Numbered from the stretch's first letter, positions 8,467-16,276 are shown. The stretch is DNA of 36,042 bases from Candidatus Nitrosopumilus sp. (GCA_029250275.1 JAPFBP010000010.1:1-36042), one strand, 5' to 3'. Program-made: numbers and translations. Notes: generated by a model from the sequence alone, not told the origin.

Positions 8467-8683
8467 TCCATTCCTCTTCTTTGATATCTGGAAACATCTC
8501 TCTTATTCTTTTTTTATCTTTCTCTATTGCGTCTATCCTACTATCTAAATGACTCTTGACTGCTGGTTCGCCTTCTTGTTCTTTTTCTTTTTGAATTTCT
8601 GAGATTACTCTACATAATGATTTATAATATAAAATGTGATTTTTTTTAGATTCTTCTGATGTATCTTCTTCTTTTACATCCAA
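8450..8683 (-). CDS. small helical protein, 77 aa
   Basis: Highly charged helical protein beginning MDVKEEDTSEESKKNHILYY with a Glu/Lys-rich heptad pattern and ending PDIKEEEWNGHTN. It is the first gene of a two-gene unit with 8257-8466, with which it overlaps. No known family. Confidence 0.5.
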   Translation of the reverse strand: MDVKEEDTSEESKKNHILYYKSLCRVISEIQKEKEQEGEPAVKSHLDSRIDAIEKDKKRIREMFPDIKEEEWNGHTN

Positions 8684-8795
8684 TGTACTTTATCCAATTC
8701 TTGAAAATAAGTACTTGATGTTCCCTCCCATTTGTCGTTAATCCTTTGATTCTAAATTACAATATGTTTAAGTTCATTATTCTTGCAGAAAATTT

Positions 8796-8903
8796 ATGAA
8801 TATAGCATGGAATGATAGAAAGACCGTGATTGCAAGTATGGGATTGTTAATCATTATTGGTGTTTATGTCACAATTAAATATTTACAGGGTGATTTTCCA
8901 TAA
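8796..8903 (+). CDS. single-TM small protein, 35 aa
   Basis: ATG-started frame MNIAWNDRKTVIASMGLLII then GVYVTIKYLQGDFP. A positively charged N-terminus is followed by one hydrophobic helix (residues about 11-28) and a short polar tail, so it should insert in the membrane. Similar single-TM miniproteins occur at 11980 and 20173. It precedes the second DUF6659-like gene by 43 nt. Confidence 0.5.
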   Translation: MNIAWNDRKTVIASMGLLIIIGVYVTIKYLQGDFP

Positions 8904-8946
8904 ATGAAATTATATTAAATATAATGAAATTGCAATTAATTTGTAA

Positions 8947-9342
8947 ATGACTGATCCAGAATTACCTATTGAAGAAATAAAAAATAAAATAAGCAATATT
9001 TTATTAGAACCTGAAATCCGATTTTGTGGCCTTGTTGATAGTTCTGGAGAATTAATTGTAGGTGATATGAAAAGTGGGATAATTCCTTTTGAGAATGATG
9101 CTAGAAGAAAACAAATGTTTCAGGAATTAGCACATCGAGTGGCAAATAGGACCGGATTTGACGCTAATTTCGGTCGAGTAAAATATTCTTCATCTAGGAG
9201 AGAAAAAGTTGTAATGATGAGTTTTCCTCTTGGAAAATATATCGTATTAGTAATTGCAGAACCCAATGTTAACATAGATAGACTTGGTTGGAAAATAATC
9301 GATAAACTTGGAAATCAGTGGTCTGAATTTCACGGATTTTAA
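8947..9342 (+). CDS. DUF6659-like protein, 131 aa
   Basis: Second DUF6659-like member in the window: IRFCGLVDSSGELIVGDMKS, LAHRVANRTGFDANFGRVKY, SRREKVVMMSFPLGKYIVLV, AEPNVNIDRLGWKI. It aligns end to end with the protein at 7502, with the same F-D-x-x-(F/L)-G-(R/K)-V-(K/R)-Y core and REKV motif. The copies are clearly diverged, so this is an old paralogy rather than a recent duplication. Confidence 0.75.
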   Translation: MTDPELPIEEIKNKISNILLEPEIRFCGLVDSSGELIVGDMKSGIIPFENDARRKQMFQELAHRVANRTGFDANFGRVKYSSSRREKVVMMSFPLGKYIVLVIAEPNVNIDRLGWKIIDKLGNQWSEFHGF

Positions 9343-9457
9343 GTTTAACTAGAATTAATTTATTTTAGATGAAAAATATGCTTTTTTGTAACTCACAATT
9401 TTGTACTCATCATATTGAATGTTTTACACTAATATTGAAATTAAATAATTAATTAAT

Positions 9458-9733
9458 ATGAAAATTCTAGTTGATGAAAATTTAGATGGGATGGATGAGA
9501 GACTAAAAGACCTAGGCTATGATGCCTATAGTGTGCGGAAACTGCAAATGGAGGGAAAAAAACTTGCATCTGATTATTCTATAATTAACTATGCTCGTGA
9601 ACATGATATGATCATAGTTACTAAAGATACTGAATTTCGCAAGGCTAGCGAAGAGAATAATTTTGCATTGATTTTACTTGATAATGAAGAAATCCTCAAA
9701 ATGATTGTTGAAAAATTAAAATTTTTTAATTGA
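9458..9733 (+). CDS. DUF5615 family PIN-like protein, toxin-type
   Basis: The N-terminal MKILVDENLDGMDERLKDLG and DMIIVTKDTEFRKASEENNF carry the conserved acidic residues of the DUF5615/Mut7-C-like branch of PIN nucleases (D6, E7, D58 region). Such proteins are often toxins paired with a DUF433 antitoxin, but no antitoxin-like gene is adjacent. The length of 91 aa is near normal. Its 3' end overlaps the convergent gene at 9726 by 8 nt. RNase activity is inferred from the family only. Confidence 0.7.
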   Translation: MKILVDENLDGMDERLKDLGYDAYSVRKLQMEGKKLASDYSIINYAREHDMIIVTKDTEFRKASEENNFALILLDNEEILKMIVEKLKFFN

Positions 9734-10292
9734 CATTTTTTGTATCTATATGTGATATTCTTAAATTTGAAAGAACTTCATTAAGAAAATCTACTTCTTG
9801 TTGATGGGCAATACTACTCATAATTGATTCCCAACAATCATCTATTTTTCTAATAATCTGTGAATACATTTTGTCTTTTTTGAAAGCAGGATAATATGAC
9901 AGTAATTTCATGATTCCGTCTGTTGATTGTACTATGTGAATTTGATGAATAATTGATCTTAGTCTTTCATGATATGAAAAATTCTCTTCTTTCACGGTTG
10001 TTTCAAAATTAGATATTTCTTCATAAACCACATCTATTTCTCTATGTAAATTCTTTAATTGATTATTTACTGATTCTGAGAGATTGATTAATTCATACAC
10101 AATATGAGACCTACTGTGAACTTTTTTATCTATTTCTCCGGATTCAACCAGAGCACTAATTTCTCGATAAACTATTTTCTCATTGCCTACTTTCTCTATT
10201 ACTCGTTTGGCAAGTTCAGTACCTCTAGTCTTTCCATTTTCATTTAAGATTCTAATAATTTCTGTTTTAATAATTTCTGAATTTTTATCCAT
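9726..10292 (-). CDS. winged-helix protein with coiled-coil domain, 188 aa
   Basis: The N-terminal 70 residues form a winged helix (IIKTEIIRILNENGKTRGTE, VYREISALVESGEIDKKV, wing SHIVYEL), followed by a long coiled coil (SVNNQLKNLHREIDVVYEEI) and a helical C-terminal region. Likely a DNA-binding regulator. It follows the small gene 10301-10540 on the same strand after 8 nt, so they should be one operon. Effector and targets are unknown. Confidence 0.65.
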   Translation of the reverse strand: MDKNSEIIKTEIIRILNENGKTRGTELAKRVIEKVGNEKIVYREISALVESGEIDKKVHSRSHIVYELINLSESVNNQLKNLHREIDVVYEEISNFETTVKEENFSYHERLRSIIHQIHIVQSTDGIMKLLSYYPAFKKDKMYSQIIRKIDDCWESIMSSIAHQQEVDFLNEVLSNLRISHIDTKNVN

Positions 10293-10300
10293 TTTTTTCC

Positions 10301-10540
10301 CTAGTTTTTGTTTTGATATTTATTTAACACTGCTTCTTGTCCTGACTCGTTAATTTCCATTACTAACCCCTCTAAAATTTTTATTCCGTTAATTATTGGT
10401 GCTTTCACTATATCCTTATGTTCTAATTTTTGTTTTAGTACCATTCTTTCATTATTTATAAAACTCAAAAGTGGAACATTTTCACCCATGTTTAGATTTA
10501 TGAAAAAATCAATATACTCTTCAGTTGATTTTATTACCAT
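10301..10540 (-). CDS. hypothetical protein, 79 aa
   Basis: Soluble helical protein (STEEYIDFFINLNMGENVPL, IINGIKILEGLVMEINESG). No family recognised. It is first in an apparent two-gene operon with the winged-helix gene at 9726 and is divergent from the gene at 10611, with a 70-nt shared promoter region. Confidence 0.55.
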   Translation of the reverse strand: MVIKSTEEYIDFFINLNMGENVPLLSFINNERMVLKQKLEHKDIVKAPIINGIKILEGLVMEINESGQEAVLNKYQNKN

Positions 10541-10610
10541 GATTTACCTTCTTTATTCCAGTATTTGTTTGAAGGTATATGGTCTAGGTTTAATTAGATT
10601 TTAATCAAAT

Positions 10611-10865
10611 ATGAATATGGATAGTTGTGATACTAGAATTCGGGCATACAAAAACGGTAAAACTTTTGATCAATGTCGTGATATTGCTGAATCAATGAAT
10701 CCTGATTTTAAAAAATACATTGAAGATGAGGGAAAAATTTTCTGGACTCAAATTTTAGATCAGGTGGATCATGATGAGATAATTTACAAATTAACGCTCA
10801 AATACTTACGACGTGACGGTTATGATATTGGTAATCATAAAATTCCTGAAGTAAAAAAATTCTAG
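10611..10865 (+). CDS. hypothetical protein, 84 aa
   Basis: Small charged soluble protein (MNMDSCDTRIRAYKNGKTFD, DEIIYKLTLKYLRRDGYDIG). Unknown family. A second Met two codons in (10617) could also be the start. Its stop overlaps that of the convergent membrane-protein gene by 4 nt. Confidence 0.5.
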   Translation: MNMDSCDTRIRAYKNGKTFDQCRDIAESMNPDFKKYIEDEGKIFWTQILDQVDHDEIIYKLTLKYLRRDGYDIGNHKIPEVKKF

Positions 10866-11683
10866 GGATTAAATTTACAACTACCATCTGCATTTCGTAA
10901 TTTTTTTGCCATGATATATGGAGTCACAAGTAATATTGGTATTGAAATAGCAATAAAAAATGTTTGTAGTTGTGTCAATGCAATTGATAATGCTATTCCA
11001 CTTGCAGTTCCAATAAAAACTGATAAAAATGATCCTGCACAAGTTGGACATGCAATAAATAATCCTGCTATTGCTCCTATACTACTTGCTCCTCTACCTT
11101 TTTTAGAAATTGTGTATGCATTTACTGCAATTGCAGTATTTAATCCAACCAAATATGAAACGATAATTTGTAACACTAGATTAATCGGTATTATGTTTAA
11201 TCCTATATGTTCTGTAAGATAAATAATAATTTGTGGCATATATCCTGGTTCATCACAACATGGAGCAACAAATCCTGATGGGATAGTAGCTCCATAATGA
11301 TATGAAAAACTAACTTCTGGTTGATATACTAGTGTTCCAGAAACTAGTGAAAAAAATATCCCGTATCCAATAAATGTTGCAACAAATATTTTTCGAGATT
11401 TTGAATTCCATGTGGTTAATGCAATAATTGAAGCAAGATCTTTTCCTTTGTTTTCTACTTTTTCTCTATGGTATCTATACATACCAAAAGCAATGGCTCC
11501 AAATGATACTAGCAGAATAATGTAAAATCCATAGGCGATTCTTTGTATGGTGTCTATTGCACTTGGAGTTAACAATTCGGGATCTTGATATCTTCCATAC
11601 ATTAAAAATAAAATTACAATAGTTACAAATCCTAATACGATTAGTTTTTTGCCCCGATTGGCACTTTTGTTCTCCACAGTCAT
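10862..11683 (-). CDS. polytopic membrane protein with PCCDEPG and CPTC motifs
   Basis: 273 aa with about seven hydrophobic helices. A short segment APCCDEPGYMPQ lies in a loop that should face outside. FIACPTCAGSFLSVF places a CxxC pair inside or at the edge of a later membrane helix, reminiscent of CcdA-like thiol carriers but without clear homology. The cysteines suggest thiol redox chemistry or copper binding, which is inference. A 78-bp piece of its promoter region is found again, inverted, at 20969-21046. No operon partner. Confidence 0.65.
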   Translation of the reverse strand: MTVENKSANRGKKLIVLGFVTIVILFLMYGRYQDPELLTPSAIDTIQRIAYGFYIILLVSFGAIAFGMYRYHREKVENKGKDLASIIALTTWNSKSRKIFVATFIGYGIFFSLVSGTLVYQPEVSFSYHYGATIPSGFVAPCCDEPGYMPQIIIYLTEHIGLNIIPINLVLQIIVSYLVGLNTAIAVNAYTISKKGRGASSIGAIAGLFIACPTCAGSFLSVFIGTASGIALSIALTQLQTFFIAISIPILLVTPYIMAKKLRNADGSCKFNP

Positions 11684-11717
11684 GACTTACTATCTATGAA
11701 ATTAAATTCTATCTTAA

Positions 11718-11795
11718 CTGAGTTTAGTCTGTTTTATTATTTATACATAATTTAACAATGAAACTTTATTCTAAACCTGAAATTTAACCCTAAAT
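11718..11795 (-). repeat. 78-bp promoter-region repeat, copy 1
   Basis: On the minus strand this lies upstream of the membrane-protein gene starting at 11683 and contains its TATA-like ATGTATAAAT. The reverse complement recurs at 20969-21046 with 3 mismatches in 78 bases by my alignment. It also contains GTTTCATTGTTAA, which matches 10 of 13 positions of the palindrome TTAACATTGTTAA found repeatedly further right. Confidence 0.8.
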
Positions 11796-11979
11796 CTGAT
11801 TTTTATCTTTATTTGACAATAATCTATGATTAGAGGTAAAAACCACTAAAATTACAATTACCATAATATTTCTATTTGAATAGACAAAATTAGGATTTAG
11901 TCATATGAATTTCAGATTACAACATGTTCCATTGGGTTACTAGTATCTTATTAGAGAAAGACCGCCCTATAGTATTGTA

Positions 11980-12090
11980 ATGAAAACTAAGCAAAATAAC
12001 AAAATGCACTTGCCATTAAATAGAATCATCTATTATGTAATGGTTGGAATTTGTACTGCTGCAGTGATTGTTCTCACCTTAATACTATAA
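11980..12090 (+). CDS. single-TM small protein, 36 aa
   Basis: ATG-started frame MKTKQNNKMHLPLNRIIYYV then MVGICTAAVIVLTLIL. A basic N-terminus is followed by one C-terminal membrane helix, so it should be a tail-anchored miniprotein. The stop lies 6 nt before the Usp gene at 12097, suggesting cotranscription. Confidence 0.5.
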   Translation: MKTKQNNKMHLPLNRIIYYVMVGICTAAVIVLTLIL

Positions 12091-12096
12091 TTAAAT

Positions 12097-12567
12097 ATGT
12101 ATACTAAAATTCTTGTTCCTCATTCTGGAATAGTTGCTGGCGATGAAACACTACGCCATGCAATACAATTTGTCAAGGGAACATCATCCAAAGTCATTGT
12201 TTCACATGTAATAGAAAAAGCGATGACTCCAGGTTCAATATCTCTATCTTCATCTGAATCTGAAGAACTAGAAAAATTGCTAGATCAACCAAACAATGAA
12301 ATAAAAAAATACATGGAAGAAGAAATTGAAAAAAAGATTCAGATATACAAAGAAGACAAAGTTGAATCTGAAATCAGAGTTGTAATAGGCTATACCAACA
12401 AGGTTATTCTTGACATAGTTGAAAAAGAGAGAATAGATCTAATCGTAATGGCAAAAAGAAGAAAAATGAAAGGATTGCAGAAATTGCTATCTTTAGGTAG
12501 TGTTTCACAAAAAATTATTGAAAATGTAAAATGTCCAGTAACTTTAGTTGATATAGAAGATCTTTGA
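12097..12567 (+). CDS. universal stress protein (UspA family)
   Basis: UspA fold: N-terminal strand TKILVPHSGIVAGDETLRHA, VIVSHVIEK, the second half VVIGYTNKVILDIVEKERID, LIVMAKRRKMKGLQKLLSLG, SVSQKIIENVKCPVTLVD. The ATP-binding G-2x-G-9x-G(S/T) loop is degenerate (MAKRRKMKG replaces the usual GSRG), so nucleotide binding is doubtful. 156 aa is normal. It is followed after 10 nt by a second Usp-like gene, and HtpX comes next, suggesting an envelope/general stress operon. Confidence 0.9.
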   Translation: MYTKILVPHSGIVAGDETLRHAIQFVKGTSSKVIVSHVIEKAMTPGSISLSSSESEELEKLLDQPNNEIKKYMEEEIEKKIQIYKEDKVESEIRVVIGYTNKVILDIVEKERIDLIVMAKRRKMKGLQKLLSLGSVSQKIIENVKCPVTLVDIEDL

Positions 12568-12577
12568 ACTAACAACA

Positions 12578-13021
12578 ATGTCCAAAATATTTAAAAATAT
12601 AGCAGTGGCAATTATTACTCCAACGCATACCAAAAAATCATTTGATATAGGATTAGAATTGGCTAAAAGGATTGATTCTGACTTGACCGTCATTGAATGC
12701 ATGTTTAAAATTCAGCCTAAACTGTATTTTTTTGAAACAAAGTCTGATAAAAAAATTGCTCAAGGGCAGATTTCTAAACTAAAAACAGAATTAGAAAATT
12801 GGAAAAAAATTGCGAAAAATGAAGGAATCAATATAAAAACAAAATTTGCTTTAACTGACTCCATTGCGCATTGGGTAATTGATTATGTAAAAGATAACAA
12901 AATTGATCTGTTAATTGTAGATTATCCTAAACTATCCCCGATAGAAATGTCACTTTATGACGACATCATAAACACCATTCATCATGAGTCTCATTGTCAT
13001 CTTTTAACAACAAAACAATAA
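12578..13021 (+). CDS. divergent universal stress protein-like protein
   Basis: Usp-type order of strands and helices: NIAVAIITPTHTKKSFDIGL, DSDLTVIECMFK, GINIKTKFALTDSIAHWVID, IDLLIVDYPKLSPIEMSLYD. The nucleotide-binding loop is absent, so it is probably a non-ATP-binding Usp. Its last 35 bases, including the stop, recur near-identically at 14628-14662. Confidence 0.75.
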   Translation: MSKIFKNIAVAIITPTHTKKSFDIGLELAKRIDSDLTVIECMFKIQPKLYFFETKSDKKIAQGQISKLKTELENWKKIAKNEGINIKTKFALTDSIAHWVIDYVKDNKIDLLIVDYPKLSPIEMSLYDDIINTIHHESHCHLLTTKQ

Positions 13022-13023
13022 CA
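12989..13023 (+). repeat. 35-bp repeat, copy 1 (3' end of a Usp gene)
   Basis: Coding end and stop of the second Usp gene. It matches 14628-14662 with a single difference (TCATTGTCAT versus TCATTGCCAT at its left part). Confidence 0.8.
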
Positions 13024-13094
13024 ATTAGTATATCCCAAATGAAAATTAATATATTTTCGAACAATTATATCTCAACAAAAATGGATGAATTAGT

Positions 13095-14042
13095 ATGATC
13101 AGGGGACTTGTAATATCTATGAGTATTACAATGGTCTTAGTTTTTGGTTTACTTTTTGCATTACTCGCAGGTTTGAGTTTCTATTTCAATCTCGGAATTT
13201 TTGCAACAGTTGGATTGGCTATTGGTTTAGGTGTGTTCCAGTGGGCAATAGGACCATCAATAGTTAGATGGAGTACAAACATGAATCCATTAAACAGAGA
13301 GGAATTTCCATGGATTGAAGAAACAACTCATGACATATGCATCAAAAATAATGTCAAAATTCCAAAAATTACAATAGCAAATACCAGCATGCCTAATGCA
13401 TTTGTATTTGGAAGAACAAGTAATTCTGCAACATTAACACTAACTCGCGGATTGTTAAACACATTGACTAAAGATGAAGTTAGAGGAGTAATCGCACATG
13501 AGATTGGTCATATAAAACATAATGATATGGTTGTAATGACGATAATTTCTGTGATTCCGACAATTGCATATTTTATTGCGTTATCCACTATGTTTGGTGG
13601 AAGATCAAGAAATCAAGGAGGGGCTGCGGTACTAATTGGAGTTGGTGCATTTGCAGTGTATTTTATAACAAATCTTTTGATTCTATACTTTTCACGTCTT
13701 AGAGAATTTTACGCAGATAATTTTGCAGGAAGACAAGTAAAGCCATCTATTTTGGCTAATGCATTGGCAAAGATTACCTATGGGTTAAGCTTGCAAAAAC
13801 AAGAAGCGAAAAATTCCACATTACGTTCATTTTATGCCGTAGATCCTATCTCATCGAGTTATGAAGTTACAAAATTTTCATCATACTATAAAGATCAGCA
13901 TATTTCAGAAGTTGAAGTAAAAAATGCCATGGATTGGGAACGAAAGAGTATTTTTAGCAAATTTGGAGAGATATTCAGAACACATCCATTGACGTACAAA
14001 AGAATTGATAAATTATATCAAATGGAAAAAGAATTTTCTTAA
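13095..14042 (+). CDS. htpX: HtpX-type M48 membrane metalloprotease
   Basis: Zinc protease of the membrane that degrades misfolded membrane proteins. Two N-terminal membrane helices (residues about 8-30 and 34-55) precede the protease domain. HEIGH at residues 135-139 supplies two zinc ligands and the catalytic Glu136; Glu204 in RLREFYADN is the third ligand. Further helices lie around 147-165 and 177-198. The length of 315 aa is typical. The ATG at 13095 is chosen because the ATG at 13081 runs into a stop after five codons. It follows two Usp genes, in keeping with a stress role. Confidence 0.93.
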   Translation: MIRGLVISMSITMVLVFGLLFALLAGLSFYFNLGIFATVGLAIGLGVFQWAIGPSIVRWSTNMNPLNREEFPWIEETTHDICIKNNVKIPKITIANTSMPNAFVFGRTSNSATLTLTRGLLNTLTKDEVRGVIAHEIGHIKHNDMVVMTIISVIPTIAYFIALSTMFGGRSRNQGGAAVLIGVGAFAVYFITNLLILYFSRLREFYADNFAGRQVKPSILANALAKITYGLSLQKQEAKNSTLRSFYAVDPISSSYEVTKFSSYYKDQHISEVEVKNAMDWERKSIFSKFGEIFRTHPLTYKRIDKLYQMEKEFS

Positions 14043-14107
14043 ATCTAAATATACATTTTCAGGTAGTTAATTGATTATTGTGGATTTTGTTTGATTTAGG
14101 TTCGTTT

Positions 14108-14585
14108 TCACAGGAGGTTATCTGTATCCACTAACAATATTGAACAGTCATCTTCACTTGCACTTTTTTGCAGTATCGCCTATCTTAAAGAGGGATTTGT
14201 AACCAATAGATTTTTTTCTTTTTAGTGATAACTATAGATCTATATTTTCCTCATTTGCATATTTTATAATCAAGTTTGCTGGATTTCCAGACCTAAAAAT
14301 TACTTCACCTGTCAAGTCCTCTTTTCTACACTGTACAACCAGTTCTGCCAAGAATTTTCTAACATGGCAATTCCATGTTTGCCATAATTGACTCTATTTG
14401 ATTACGTGCAGTATCGCCACCATCAGGCAATTCCTCAAAGAACGGATTTGACCACGGCACAAGTACATTTAGAATGATTATTTTTGAAGAGTTTGTTTTT
14501 ACTATGTGTTTAGCATGTTTTAGTGCTTGATCTCCTGCAGGTATTCTCATCATTTGGAACGAGAATAATGTCATATATTGGAGAT
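14108..14585 (-). pseudogene. decayed universal stress protein gene
   Basis: Usp pieces follow one another on the minus strand in shifting frames: PIYDIILVPNDE (N-terminus, near 14580), then PAGDQALKHAKHIVKTNSSK, then LTGEVIFRSGNPANLIIKYA ending IDL at an in-frame TAG (14232), then KSIGYKSLFKIGDTAKK and finally ASEDDCSILLVDTDN before a stop at 14108. At least three frameshifts and one nonsense codon separate them. The order matches a full-length Usp, so this is a dead relative of the neighbouring genes. The longest intact piece (14359-14574) could be mistaken for a gene. Confidence 0.8.
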
Positions 14586-14627
14586 AGAGTCTTCTAATTG
14601 AAATTTACATGTTTTGCTAATTTTTAA

Positions 14628-14662
14628 TCTCATTGCCATCTTTTAACAACAAAACAATAACA
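14628..14662 (+). repeat. 35-bp repeat, copy 2
   Basis: Near-exact copy of the 3' end and stop codon of the Usp gene ending at 13021, now detached from any reading frame and 34 nt before the gene at 14697. It marks one edge of a duplication or rearrangement around the decayed Usp gene. Confidence 0.8.
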
Positions 14663-14696
14663 GAATCATAATAATAGGCCATATCTATCAAAATCT

Positions 14697-15218
14697 ATGT
14701 TCAATATTTTGAATGGTGTGTATCTTCAAATCATTCAACAGCCATTAGAGATGCCAGTTTTAGCAGTAATGATTAGTTCTGTAACTATGACTATTTTTGC
14801 AATTACATTATGTATAACTTGGAAAACTACTAAGGAGAATACACGAGCCACCTATGCACAGTTATTGAGATCATTTCATGAAGACCTTACTAAGCGGCTA
14901 GAAAAAAACACCATTTTACAAACAACAGAGGATTGTGAAAGATATGCAAACGATTATCTCAACACACTTGATGAAATTGCTTTTCTTACATTAAAGGGTA
15001 AAATTCCAACTGAGATAGGAACATATCTACGACGTTTTTTTGGATACGGTCTTATCATTATTGACTGGTATGATAAAATGATACATGATGATTTTGGAAG
15101 AATTGCAAAAATAAACTGGCCAAACAATTTTGAATTTTGTAAAAAATATGATATACAGAAAAATTGTGATGACAAGTTACCAAAAATAATGCAAGATTTT
15201 AATAAAAAAGAAGATTGA
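14697..15218 (+). CDS. membrane-anchored protein of unknown function, 173 aa
   Basis: One N-terminal membrane helix (residues about 20-42, MPVLAVMISSVTMTIFAITL) followed by a charged helical cytoplasmic domain (NTRATYAQLLRSFHEDLTKR, DYLNTLDEIAFLTLKGKI). The layout resembles DUF4760-type proteins, but I cannot confirm that. It is preceded by the repeated Usp 3' end and ends in a bidirectional hairpin. Confidence 0.6.
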   Translation: MFNILNGVYLQIIQQPLEMPVLAVMISSVTMTIFAITLCITWKTTKENTRATYAQLLRSFHEDLTKRLEKNTILQTTEDCERYANDYLNTLDEIAFLTLKGKIPTEIGTYLRRFFGYGLIIIDWYDKMIHDDFGRIAKINWPNNFEFCKKYDIQKNCDDKLPKIMQDFNKKED

Positions 15219-15225
15219 AATAAAA

Positions 15226-15250
15226 ATAGACAGAGGTAATCTCTGTCCTA
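15226..15250. terminator. bidirectional hairpin terminator
   Basis: GACAGAG (15229-15235) and CTCTGTC (15241-15247) form a perfect 7-bp stem around GTAAT, extended outward by AATA/TATT with one bulged base. It sits exactly between the stops of two convergent genes (15218 and 15269) and is flanked by A- and T-rich DNA, so it could end both transcripts. Confidence 0.6.
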
Positions 15251-15268
15251 TTATCAATATTATGAAAA

Positions 15269-15403
15269 TTAAATATTGGTTGCAATAAATGCACCAATAC
15301 CCATCACAACACCTGTTGCCATACAGATAAGATCAAATTTTATGACCTTTGTAAATGGGGCATGAACCATTTTATCCAAATTTGAGGTTGATTGTGTTTT
15401 CAT
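15269..15403 (-). CDS. small membrane protein, KMVHAPF family, 44 aa
   Basis: Encodes MKTQSTSNLDKMVHAPFTKV, then IKFDLICMATGVVMGIGAFI and ATNI. A basic amphipathic N-terminus is followed by one membrane helix. It is a paralogue of the protein at 22889: both share KMVHAPF-x-KV-x-KF-x-L followed by a Gly-rich helix. The other copy is translationally coupled to a nucleotide cyclase. The function is unknown. Confidence 0.65.
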   Translation of the reverse strand: MKTQSTSNLDKMVHAPFTKVIKFDLICMATGVVMGIGAFIATNI

Positions 15404-15557
15404 GATTAGTAATAGGAATAGTTGTACTTAGAATATGGTCAGTTAACTAGATAATTCTGTATATGAAAAGGATAAAAATTTGAAGTTTAAATTTACAAAA
15501 CTCAATCAAATTCTGATTAAAGATCTAGAACATACTGTGTTCAAAGATAAAGACAGG

Positions 15558-15570
15558 TTAACAATGTTAA
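15558..15570. promoter_or_regulatory. TTAACAWTGTTAA palindrome, copy 1
   Basis: TTAACAATGTTAA within the larger perfect inverted repeat GGTTAAC-AAT-GTTAACC (15556-15572). It overlaps the stop codon of the minus-strand gene 15567-15878. Unlike the other six copies it has no start codon at the usual distance on either side, so it may be an orphan or relic site. Confidence 0.6.
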
Positions 15571-15878
15571 CCATAATTTATCATCTTTATTCTCACATCA
15601 CTACCTTTAGTTTCAAGATAATGTCCTATGAAATTAGTCATCTGCTCTCCAATTTTACGCCCTAACGCACCTTTCATCATACTTGATTCTTCGATGGCTT
15701 TTGTCATTTCTTCACTGATTTGAATATTGAAAAATGTCCAACCAAATTTTGTAAATGACTCTTCAATTTTATAGCCATTTTGTACTTTACATTCTAATTC
15801 TAAATCTATTAGTGCTTGTCTAACTAGTGGAATTTCTTTTTCATAGCTTCTTGTACTTAGTTGAAATAATGGATTCAT
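15567..15878 (-). CDS. hypothetical protein, 103 aa
   Basis: Soluble alpha/beta protein (MNPLFQLSTRSYEKEIPLVR, GYKIEESFTKFGWTFFNIQI, KGALGRKIGEQMTNFIGHYL). No family recognised. It follows the 41-aa gene 15890-16015 after 11 nt, so both probably share a transcript. Its stop codon lies inside a TTAACAATGTTAA palindrome. The opposite-strand open frame at 15480-15665 is a shadow. Confidence 0.6.
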   Translation of the reverse strand: MNPLFQLSTRSYEKEIPLVRQALIDLELECKVQNGYKIEESFTKFGWTFFNIQISEEMTKAIEESSMMKGALGRKIGEQMTNFIGHYLETKGSDVRIKMINYG

Positions 15879-15889
15879 AATTTATCTGA

Positions 15890-16015
15890 CTATTCTTCCT
15901 TGATTTCTTTTTTAAGTTCATTTAACGATTCAAGATATTCCTTTTTCATTAAATTCTTAGGCTTTATCTTGTTATTCTTGTTCTTTTCTGGTGCTTTCTT
16001 TTTTGTTTCTGTCAT
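15890..16015 (-). CDS. lysine-rich small protein, 41 aa
   Basis: Reads MTETKKKAPEKNKNNKIKPK, then NLMKKEYLESLNELKKEIKEE. A basic disordered half is followed by an amphipathic helix, so it may bind nucleic acid or a partner protein. It lies just upstream of the 103-aa gene on the same strand. The evidence is the clean ATG frame, operon-like spacing and composition. Confidence 0.5.
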   Translation of the reverse strand: MTETKKKAPEKNKNNKIKPKNLMKKEYLESLNELKKEIKEE

Positions 16016-16071
16016 GATGTAATATGACACATGTTAGTTATATTCTTGATATGAGCAGACAATAATGAGAT

Positions 16072-16206
16072 ATGTCCCAGAAAAAAGAGTTTTGTATGAA
16101 TTGTCCTTTTCATAATGATGTGAAACTCATTCATACAGAATTGGGTGATGGTACAACTAAAGATTATTGTCCAAATTGTGAGGAATTATTTGGAGAAAAA
16201 ATTTGA
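16072..16206 (+). CDS. small zinc-ribbon protein, 44 aa
   Basis: Frame MSQKKEFCMNCPFHNDVKLI, then HTELGDGTTKDYCPNCEELF and GEKI. Two Cys pairs, CMNC and CPNC, separated by 22 residues with a His near the first, form a rubredoxin-like zinc knuckle. Function unknown; proteins like this often act as partners of larger enzymes or as regulators. Confidence 0.6.
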   Translation: MSQKKEFCMNCPFHNDVKLIHTELGDGTTKDYCPNCEELFGEKI

Positions 16207-16276
16207 TTGTGAGATTCTAAATTCTAAAATTTATTAAAATTTTTTAAGAAAATAACATACATGTATTACCCTAACT

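Noticed and set aside
14359-14574. Independent 71-aa gene on the minus strand
   Set aside because: It is the middle piece of the decayed Usp gene; matching Usp segments continue in other frames on both sides.
15480-15665. Plus-strand open frame with TTG start
   Set aside because: It overlaps the better minus-strand gene 15567-15878, has low-complexity composition and lies across the palindrome.
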